Below, one piece after another: positions 13,326 to 18,927 of a stretch of 18,927 nucleotides of DNA (position 1 is its first letter; every line of letters starts with the position of its first letter). The DNA comes from JBAZKV01 sp964443545 (GTDB taxonomy: Bacteria; Margulisbacteria; WOR-1; JAKLHX01; JBAZKV01), in the NCBI GenBank assembly GCA_964443545.1, contig CAYUCV010000018.1:1-18927 (forward strand). Reading direction: 5' to 3'. The notes beneath the pieces were generated by a model, which worked only from the letters and a program-made list of their open reading frames with translations, did no database searches and was not told where the DNA came from. The translations under genes and the position numbers were made by a program.

Positions 13326-14192
13326 TTATTTAATATGCTCTTTGATCTTGAGATAGATCGAAGTGGCAAAGGACTGCAGCAGGATCACGGGATAGGTGAA
13401 CACCATTGCCGCCAGCACATAGATCGAGATAAAGCTGATGACGGTTGCCGCCTGAAGGGGAAGCGACAAAGCAGGCACCTCCATCGCTGACAGGTTGATA
13501 AAGATCTGAGAAGCCCCTCCGAACATCATGACGCTGATGACGGTGGCAAGAACGAAGATAAGTGCGATTATCATCGTGGCTGCTATCCCCAGAAGAAGAG
13601 CAAGGGATATGTACATGATAAGAGGGATGGAGGCCTTTCTGACCAGGGTGTAGATCTTTGCCACAGTGCCGGCTATACCGGACTCATCAACTGCGATGAC
13701 CGCCAGAGTGAGCACGGAGCCGAACATGGCGCAGGCAAGCAGTACGGCGTTGAGCATAATAGCCGGAGCGGTGAGAACGGACAGGACCACGGCTATGAGA
13801 TCGAACCTGCCCAGCATGAAGACGGCAAATTCCAGAGCAAGAACGGCCGCCACAACAAGGAAGATCGCCACCGGCGATAAAAGAATAGAGCCCAGGTTCT
13901 TTCTGGCAAAAGAGATGCCTTCTGCAGGAGAAAGGGACTCTCCGGTTGTAAGCTCTTTATAGACCATTCTGTTGGAGGCTCCCAGGGCAAAAGTGCAGAC
14001 AGCATAGTTGAGAAGATAGCCTATGATAGAGAAGGCGGTAAAAGCCAGGTCGTTCTTTAGCAGTCCGCCCGCCCAGACAAAGAACATAAAGCACAGCCAG
14101 CCCAAAAGGGACCCTGCAAATACCAGAAGGATCTTTTTCATATCAGCCGCTACCTCGAACCCGTCAAACAGCTCTTCTATGGTAAGTCTCAT
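13326..14192 (-). CDS. Polytopic membrane protein of unknown function
   Basis: A 288-residue protein dominated by hydrophobic helices. A short amphipathic N-terminus (MRLTIEELFDGFEVAADMKK) is followed by about six or seven predicted membrane segments (roughly 20-43, 50-72, 98-122, 128-168, 190-225, 255-280). The small-residue-rich, leucine/isoleucine/alanine pattern resembles integral membrane proteins of the glycerophosphodiesterase-membrane-domain or DUF4013 kind, but I cannot assign a family. I chose the ATG at 14192 because AAGGAGG lies 7 nt upstream; an in-frame upstream ATG at 14231 precedes the -10 box and cannot be used from that promoter. tRNA-Arg lies 16 bp downstream on the same strand without a clear promoter of its own, so the two may be co-transcribed. 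Confidence 0.85.
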   Translation of the reverse strand: MRLTIEELFDGFEVAADMKKILLVFAGSLLGWLCFMFFVWAGGLLKNDLAFTAFSIIGYLLNYAVCTFALGASNRMVYKELTTGESLSPAEGISFARKNLGSILLSPVAIFLVVAAVLALEFAVFMLGRFDLIAVVLSVLTAPAIMLNAVLLACAMFGSVLTLAVIAVDESGIAGTVAKIYTLVRKASIPLIMYISLALLLGIAATMIIALIFVLATVISVMMFGGASQIFINLSAMEVPALSLPLQAATVISFISIYVLAAMVFTYPVILLQSFATSIYLKIKEHIK

Positions 14193-14222
14193 TCTATTTC
14201 CTCCTTTATTTTGGACAATGCC

Positions 14223-14250
14223 ATTATACATAAAAACCCCGGGAATTCAA
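14223..14250 (-). promoter_or_regulatory. Promoter of the polytopic membrane protein gene
   Basis: The minus strand has TTGAAT (14250-14245), a 16-bp spacer and an extended -10 TGTATAAT (hexamer 14228-14223). Predicted initiation near 14216 gives a 24-nt leader containing the AAGGAGG ribosome-binding site. The region is divergent from the exported protein gene at 14306. Confidence 0.7.
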
Positions 14251-14305
14251 AGTTTTATTTGCGGCTATTATGTGCTAGGATTTGTCCCATGAGGGGAGGC
14301 ATAGC

Positions 14306-15088
14306 ATGAGAACAAAAGCGGTACTGTCTGTTGCTGTGCTTGCGGTCTGTTCCTTTGCTCTACCGGCTCTAGCCGTAAAGAACATCTCTTTTCCCGTGTA
14401 TTTTCTGGGTAACGGCTTTTCGACCTCAACAGTTGATAAGAATTCCGGGCTCGAGATAGAAAGAGCCGTCTACAGCACGGCTAAGCGCACCTTTTCCGGA
14501 AAGAGCTTTATTGTGGCGGTGGTGGACAACACCCGCACCGAGAAGGGCCGGGCCATTAAGGAGAAGATCGACAGGTACTATACTCTGAGCGGCGACAAGA
14601 TATCCACCTACAATATAACCATGGTCTCCACAGCCGAGGGGAGGACCTACCAGTACAGCCGCAGGAGCTACGACTGGGGCGATGGGACGATTTCTGTAGA
14701 GTTTGCGGACTACCTGACCGGAAAGCAGGTCTTAAAAACCGTTCCGCTTTCCGGCAGTATCGTGGATTATCAGGACCTCACCTTTTATATGTACGACATG
14801 GTTGTCAATTCCGCCAAAAAGCGAAACATAACCCTGATGTTCCCGGACGGAGGCACCGTGCCAATTGCCTTGTCCAGCGATTATTCTGTGCAGCAGATCT
14901 CTTTAGGTAACAAGACCGTCAACTGCTATAGGATAGGGCTGAAACCCGACTTTGGGCTGCTGTCTAGCCTGATCCCTGATTCCGGCTACTGGTTCGAGGC
15001 CGCTCCTCCCTACAGGTTCATCAAATACGAAGGGACTCTAAAAGGTCCGGGCTCGCCGGATGTGATAATTTCGGAGAGCAAACCTTAG
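14306..15088 (+). CDS. Exported protein of unknown function
   Basis: A 260-residue protein with a typical signal peptide (MRTKAVLSVAVLAVCSFALPALA, cleavage predicted after ALA at about residue 23) and no later membrane segment, so it is probably periplasmic or cell-surface. The mature part is beta-rich; its second half (FYMYDMVVNSAKKRNITLMFPDG..., CYRIGLKP..., YWFEAAPPYRFIKYEG) has the rhythm of DUF3108-like periplasmic proteins, in which a lipocalin-like barrel ends with a similar 'YWFD..PPYRFVKYEG' segment. That comparison is by eye and weak. The ATG at 14306 is preceded by GAGGGGAGG at about 6 nt. The gene is divergent from the membrane protein and its stop codon overlaps that of the convergent 906-residue gene (15085-15088). 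Confidence 0.85.
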   Translation: MRTKAVLSVAVLAVCSFALPALAVKNISFPVYFLGNGFSTSTVDKNSGLEIERAVYSTAKRTFSGKSFIVAVVDNTRTEKGRAIKEKIDRYYTLSGDKISTYNITMVSTAEGRTYQYSRRSYDWGDGTISVEFADYLTGKQVLKTVPLSGSIVDYQDLTFYMYDMVVNSAKKRNITLMFPDGGTVPIALSSDYSVQQISLGNKTVNCYRIGLKPDFGLLSSLIPDSGYWFEAAPPYRFIKYEGTLKGPGSPDVIISESKP

Positions 15089-17805
15089 AAAGACACCTGT
15101 TGCCCGGGTTCCGAAGATTCTGCCGAGAGTATCACATACTCCGTAAGAGGGTCGTTGCCTTCTTTGAGGTATCCGAGCAGTGAGGCGTCCCCGGCTTTCT
15201 GTTGTTCTATACAATCATCTATCAATCCGATTATGTTCTCGGGGGTTTCACCGTTAGAAATGAGTATCTCAAGGTTTGACAGCATGAACCTCGGGTTGTA
15301 CCACGGGAATAGGTCCATGTATTCCAGAGCCTTTTCCTGTATCCCCAGCCAGAGGCGGGACTCGGTCAACCCCTTTATTGTTTCTGCTGATCCGTAATAA
15401 AAGGTCTCCTCTTCCTGTATCGGAGACATGTCATCTTCAAGCTGGCTGACGATGTCTGATACCGCAAGGTCTATTAGCCTTTCCCTTAATTGGCGTCTTT
15501 TTTCGGCCTTTGAAGTTGAGCCGCCTCTAAGTTCTTTTTCTATCTGCTTTGCGGCTTCTCTAATCATGTCAATATTTGCCCAGTTTCCCAACACCTCGTT
15601 AAATTTGCCCAGATCTTCAGCTCCTGCCGCTGCAGCGGATAGCTCCTGTCTGAGCAGCACAGCGGCGGTGCTTATTTTTCCGGCAGCCAGTTGAGCAAAG
15701 GCGTCAAAAGGAGCTTCTATGGCTTTTCTTGAAGCTTCGTCAAGCTGTTTTTCTCTTTTTGCTGCTCTGCTTTTTTCCTGCGCTTGGGCCCTTTTTCTTG
15801 CCTGAGCCTCGGCAAAACTCTCTCTTGGTGCGGGGCTTCCTGTGCCGGCGCCTTTTTCCGGCGTGTCGGAAAACAGGATGCTGTTCTCTTCAAGATAGAC
15901 GCCGGACATTTCCTGCCTCAGCAGGAATTCCGAAGTCAACTGCATGGCGGCGCAGCAAAAGGCATAAATATAGGTCGATTCGGGATTGCGCATTCTCCTG
16001 GTTGCGGCAACCGCGGAGCGGGCAGGGGACCTCCTCTCCCTGTTATAACGGTCTGCCATCTCCGATCCGAGCTCCGTCAGCCTTTCAAAGACCTCTGCCA
16101 TAACGGCCTCCCCAGGACCGTCCAAAGCTTTTTTTGCCTCATAAGCGAACACTTTTGGAAGGCGCGTCCTTATAAAATCCTCTATTTGAGCATGTTCCCC
16201 GTTTATCAGCTCTATCTCGTCAAAGGGTCTGTCGTGCATACTGTCTATGTCAAGCCCTTTTGCCAGGCGCGCGTCCCTTATGGCCTTGTACACAAGGGTT
16301 TCTGCGGCAACAGCAGCTTTGTTAATATCGAAATAGACATCATCAACGGTGCGGCCCAGCGCGGTGCTTTGAGTGAATCCCTCAAATATCCCGGCAAGGG
16401 GAAAAACCTCCGGGGCAAAATCAAGCACTGCCGAAGAAGCCTCAAAACACCTTGCAGAAAGCGGGAGAGCTCCGGTTTCAGTAACGGCTATCAGCCTGAC
16501 AAAATCAACCGGTACTTCAAGGGCTTTCAGTGTCATCAGCGTCCTGAAATACGCGGAAACCGAGGCTGCATCCGGGAACCCGGAATAACTGCGGCCGGCA
16601 AGGTATATCCCGTTAACCCCGCCTTCAAATCCGCTGACAAGGCGTGTGATCGCCTGGTCATTCCAGAGGAGCTGTTCTGATGTGGCCCCCAGTCCAAAAT
16701 CCACGGACCTGAACAGGCCGGGAACAAATTCAGTTGTCCCATTTTTAAGGTCAAAGAACACCCCCAGCCCTTCGAGGGGAACATCGGAGACCTCTCCCCC
16801 GAACTTTTTCGGTGATATTTCCGCCACGGCCCGGCCGTAATGTAAGGAGGCTTTTAACCCCATAAGAAGGCAGCTCAAATAATTCAAGGTGTTGCGGTGG
16901 ACCTGGTTAGATACGCTGAACAGGCCTCTGCTTTCAAGCTCTGCCAAAGCTGCGATCCGTTCGTTAAGAGCAAAGAAAAGAGAAGGGCTTGAGAGCTCTC
17001 TCACAAGTTCCGCAGTAAGTGAAGTTCTCTGTCTTTCACTGTCAAAAGGGGCAAGTTCGCAAAACTCCCGTCCCGACAGGTCTCTGCCGTCGGAAGACGG
17101 ATTTGCAAGCCTGAAGCTTGCGTACTGTCCTATAAGGCTCCACGGCGCGTCCCCTCTATCAGAGCCGGAAACGATCTTTACGATCCCGCGCAACGGGTCC
17201 TGAAAATAGGGGTTTTCCGCGTTCCTCAAGCTCTCAACAGCTGTTTCCGTCAGCCTAAAAAAACCTCTCTGATGGGAATCCATCTGAAAAAATGCCCCGT
17301 CAAGTCCCGCTTGCTCTTCTGCGGCAAAACGGTCTCGGGCACGGCAAAGAAGTTCATTTACCTCCGGCGCCAGGCCGGAGCTGAGGCCTTGTATAAGCCT
17401 CAAAAGTTCTACGGCCTGGTCCTGGTCAAGGTCCGCCGCCATTTTCTGCAGGGCTCTTACAGTATGCCAGGGCCCGCCTTTTAAGGCGAACTCCTCCAGC
17501 TCTGTTGCCACATTTACCATACAGCGTCCCCGGGTAACAGCCGGGAAATAAAACAGAGAGGAGGTGGTCTCATCTGCGTAAATAGGTCTCTGCGCAAGCC
17601 CCGAAAGAACAGGCAGCTGCCTGTCGGCATAAGCCACCATTGAGGCAACATTCCTTCTGCTCTGGCCGTTCTCTCTTTCGACCCGTGTTACACAACTGAT
17701 AAATTCCTGATTCGGCCCCATGATGCCCCTAAAGGCATCGCGCACAGGGATCCTTAGGACCCTTAAAGGTGCCGGGAGCCGGTATGGTTTTATGCTTGAG
17801 CTCAC
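15085..17805 (-). CDS. Large cytoplasmic protein of unknown function (906 aa)
   Basis: I do not recognise this protein. It has no signal peptide or membrane helix and is mostly helical. Visible features are an N-terminal segment with PAPLRVLRIPVRDAFRGIMG, a middle part with mixed alpha/beta character (VFFDLKNGTTEFVPGLF, GVNGIYLAGRSYSGFPDA), and, at about residues 665-720, a strongly charged Ala/Arg/Lys/Glu coiled-coil stretch (EAQARKRAQAQEKSRAAKRE). A second charged helix-rich stretch follows (QIEKELRGGSTSKAEKRRQ), then an acidic C-terminus. I chose the GTG at 17805 because AGGAGG lies 4 nt upstream; the open frame extends 100 codons further, but that part overlaps the divergent lipoprotein start and has a Cys/His/Pro-rich, non-protein-like composition. 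Its stop overlaps the stop of the convergent exported-protein gene. Confidence 0.85.
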   Translation of the reverse strand: MSSSIKPYRLPAPLRVLRIPVRDAFRGIMGPNQEFISCVTRVERENGQSRRNVASMVAYADRQLPVLSGLAQRPIYADETTSSLFYFPAVTRGRCMVNVATELEEFALKGGPWHTVRALQKMAADLDQDQAVELLRLIQGLSSGLAPEVNELLCRARDRFAAEEQAGLDGAFFQMDSHQRGFFRLTETAVESLRNAENPYFQDPLRGIVKIVSGSDRGDAPWSLIGQYASFRLANPSSDGRDLSGREFCELAPFDSERQRTSLTAELVRELSSPSLFFALNERIAALAELESRGLFSVSNQVHRNTLNYLSCLLMGLKASLHYGRAVAEISPKKFGGEVSDVPLEGLGVFFDLKNGTTEFVPGLFRSVDFGLGATSEQLLWNDQAITRLVSGFEGGVNGIYLAGRSYSGFPDAASVSAYFRTLMTLKALEVPVDFVRLIAVTETGALPLSARCFEASSAVLDFAPEVFPLAGIFEGFTQSTALGRTVDDVYFDINKAAVAAETLVYKAIRDARLAKGLDIDSMHDRPFDEIELINGEHAQIEDFIRTRLPKVFAYEAKKALDGPGEAVMAEVFERLTELGSEMADRYNRERRSPARSAVAATRRMRNPESTYIYAFCCAAMQLTSEFLLRQEMSGVYLEENSILFSDTPEKGAGTGSPAPRESFAEAQARKRAQAQEKSRAAKREKQLDEASRKAIEAPFDAFAQLAAGKISTAAVLLRQELSAAAAGAEDLGKFNEVLGNWANIDMIREAAKQIEKELRGGSTSKAEKRRQLRERLIDLAVSDIVSQLEDDMSPIQEEETFYYGSAETIKGLTESRLWLGIQEKALEYMDLFPWYNPRFMLSNLEILISNGETPENIIGLIDDCIEQQKAGDASLLGYLKEGNDPLTEYVILSAESSEPGQQVSF

Positions 17806-17899
17806 ATATCCTCCTTTGGGACAGATGCAATGATAAAAAGCGGCATCCTCATACCCATCGATAATAAATGGGCCGGATTTCATCCGGGAAGGCGGAAAA

Positions 17900-17930
17900 T
17901 TGATCCCGCATGGCTTTTTAGTGATATCAT
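17900..17930 (+). promoter_or_regulatory. Possible promoter of the lipoprotein gene
   Basis: TTGATC (17900-17905) and TATCAT (17925-17930) are 19 bp apart, longer than optimal, and the -10 ends 13 nt before the first candidate ATG. A hairpin CCGGAT-TTC-ATCCGG (17873-17887) lies just upstream. The assignment is weak. Confidence 0.3.
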
Positions 17931-17943
17931 ATTGCAGGGGAGA

Positions 17944-18672
17944 ATGAATTCTATGAAGAATATGCCGATGGCGGCTGCAGTATGTTTGGCGGCAGTGATA
18001 CTGATGTTTGGCTGTTCTGCACGGCAGGAGAGGGTAAGGATAAGCGACGGAAGGACAGAGTTCTCCTTTATAATGCCGCAGAACTGGGCGCTTGAGACAA
18101 GGCACTCCGGCGAAAGAGAGCTTACTGTAGAGGAAATGAGGCAGTATCTGTCCAGCGGAAGGCCCGGCGGGATAAAAGTGGCCGATGAGATCTATCCCGA
18201 CTACAGCGATCTTCCCCTTTCAAAAATAGGGGCTCTACCCGACGATGAGGTCAAAAGGAAATTTTTCCGCAGCAAAGACGAATGGCTGCCGTACCCGAAT
18301 GCCTCGATCTCGGCTGGGAATTACATTTCTTATTCTGATACCGCTTGGGAGCAGATAGACTTTTATATCATTAGGGACTTTCCCAAAAAAAAGACCTGGT
18401 TCAACGAGATAAAAGCGGGCTTTCCCGGAGTTCTAAAAAAGTCAGAAAAGATAGCGGGCCTTTTTTGCGAGGTCATGGTCTTTCCCGTGGATAAGGATGA
18501 AAAAGGAAGGGAAATGGTGACCAAGAACGGGACCGGCGGGCGGATATACTACATTCCGCTCAACAAAGGAAAAGACACTCTTGTGATCAACAAGCAGGCC
18601 AAGGGTGGAAGCGGGTTTGAAAAAGGATTTAAGATAATTCTTGAAACATTCCGGATCGAATCCGGAAACTAA
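17944..18672 (+). CDS. Probable lipoprotein of unknown function
   Basis: A 242-residue exported protein. The N-terminus MNSMKNMPMAAAVCLAAVILMFGCS is a lipoprotein-type signal peptide with cysteine at residue 24; MFGC deviates from the usual LAGC-type lipobox at the -2 position, so lipidation is likely but not certain. The mature protein begins with a strand-rich FSFIMPQNWAL motif and ends FEKGFKIILETFRIE, the layout of PsbP/Mog1-like sandwich domains ('F.F.vP.gW ... f..il.SFr'); this is a tentative structural analogy. Starts at 17944 or 17953 are both possible; GGGGAG is too close to the first and 10 nt from the second. It is followed after 13 bp by the small membrane peptide and probably forms an operon with it. 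Confidence 0.82.
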   Translation: MNSMKNMPMAAAVCLAAVILMFGCSARQERVRISDGRTEFSFIMPQNWALETRHSGERELTVEEMRQYLSSGRPGGIKVADEIYPDYSDLPLSKIGALPDDEVKRKFFRSKDEWLPYPNASISAGNYISYSDTAWEQIDFYIIRDFPKKKTWFNEIKAGFPGVLKKSEKIAGLFCEVMVFPVDKDEKGREMVTKNGTGGRIYYIPLNKGKDTLVINKQAKGGSGFEKGFKIILETFRIESGN

Positions 18673-18685
18673 AGGAGGTCTCAAA

Positions 18686-18847
18686 ATGAAAGAAGCGGGA
18701 GGATTGTACGGACTGGCGTTCATAGGCGCGGCTGTTTATTACATACAGCATGCCTCGTCCTTTGGCCAGGGACTGCTCGGTGTTCTTAAGGCCCTTGTGT
18801 GGCCCGCGATGATAATGTACAAAGTCCTCGAAATGCTGGCGATGTAG
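18686..18847 (+). CDS. Small membrane peptide (53 aa)
   Basis: A 53-residue protein too short for a domain assignment. It has two hydrophobic stretches: residues 5-22 (GGLYGLAFIGAAVYYIQH) and about 30-50 (LLGVLKALVWPAMIMYKVLE). AAAGGAGG lies 7 nt before the ATG, a near-perfect ribosome-binding site that decides the start. It lies 13 bp after the lipoprotein stop, indicating co-transcription. Its WPAMIMYKVLE end resembles the short 'YWPAALIYKLLE'-like helices of uncharacterised bacterial small membrane proteins; no function is assigned. Confidence 0.75.
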   Translation: MKEAGGLYGLAFIGAAVYYIQHASSFGQGLLGVLKALVWPAMIMYKVLEMLAM

Positions 18848-18927
18848 GGGGGTTTTACCCAAATCAGCACCGGTAAGACTGGCTCTGTCAGGGTGGGGGA
18901 CGACAAAAACATTGCGCGCTACTGGGT

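Noticed and set aside
15784..16680. 298-codon plus-strand open frame within the 906-residue gene
   Set aside because: Antisense shadow with Cys/Gly/Arg-rich composition and no start signal; the minus-strand frame is longer and has a proper ribosome-binding site.
17362..17380. 7-bp inverted repeat CTCCGGC/GCCGGAG in the orphan gene
   Set aside because: Codons fit the surrounding protein, there is no second copy or outer stem, and it is compatible with chance in GC-rich coding DNA.
17806..18105. N-terminal 100-codon extension of the 906-residue protein
   Set aside because: It is Cys/His/Pro-rich and unlike a protein, overlaps the lipoprotein start on the other strand, and lies upstream of a clear AGGAGG-GTG start.
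1..18927. CRISPR array, phage genes, transposase or toxin-antitoxin system
   Set aside because: No regularly spaced repeats, integrase/transposase motifs or small paired toxin genes were seen on either strand.

Overview
The window looks like chromosomal DNA of an uncultured, diderm bacterium recovered as a metagenomic or draft scaffold: two runs of exactly 100 N (7478-7577, 9839-9938) are placeholder joins. The diderm reading rests on an outer-membrane-barrel-like exported protein carrying three S-layer homology (SLH) repeats, a probable lipoprotein, and a chaperone operon of bacterial hrcA-grpE-dnaK-dnaJ-rsmE type. This combination fits lineages such as Margulisbacteria/WOR-1 or other Cyanobacteria-related candidate phyla. 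That placement is inference only; no rRNA or other decisive marker lies in the window.

Layout. Positions 1-5192 (minus strand) hold a heat-shock operon, hrcA-grpE-dnaK-dnaJ-rsmE, driven by a textbook TTGACA-N17-TATAAT promoter with a CIRCE operator laid over the transcription start. 5250-6446 (plus) is a PHP-domain phosphoesterase. 6449-9801 (minus) holds lepA, a 94-residue two-helix membrane protein and hemW (interrupted by gap 1); the last two probably share their own promoter inside the end of lepA. Gap 2 separates lepA from a RelA/SpoT homologue (minus, ends in the gap). A divergent control region with an operator-like palindrome precedes the barrel-SLH protein (11573-13234, plus), which converges tightly on tRNA-Arg(ACG). 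That tRNA lies just downstream of a polytopic membrane protein gene (minus). The right third has an exported protein (plus), a 906-residue orphan cytoplasmic protein (minus), a probable lipoprotein (plus) and a 53-residue membrane peptide (plus).

Functionally the left half is housekeeping and stress physiology: protein folding, ribosome maintenance (RsmE, LepA), haem/radical-SAM (HemW) and the stringent response (RSH). The right half is a lineage-specific envelope set with few recognisable homologues.

The most unusual signal is a population of small palindromic elements. Two related ~68-bp multi-hairpin elements are embedded in frame inside the hemW coding sequence, a smaller palindrome lies in frame inside rsmE, and two copies of another palindrome flank dnaK, one of them supplying the grpE stop codon. 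Other oddities are a HrcA lacking about 105 central residues, a PHP enzyme with a compressed C-terminal catalytic segment, an RSH with a destroyed hydrolase site but intact synthetase motifs, and near-leaderless promoters sharing TATAATTGAA at lepA and dnaJ.
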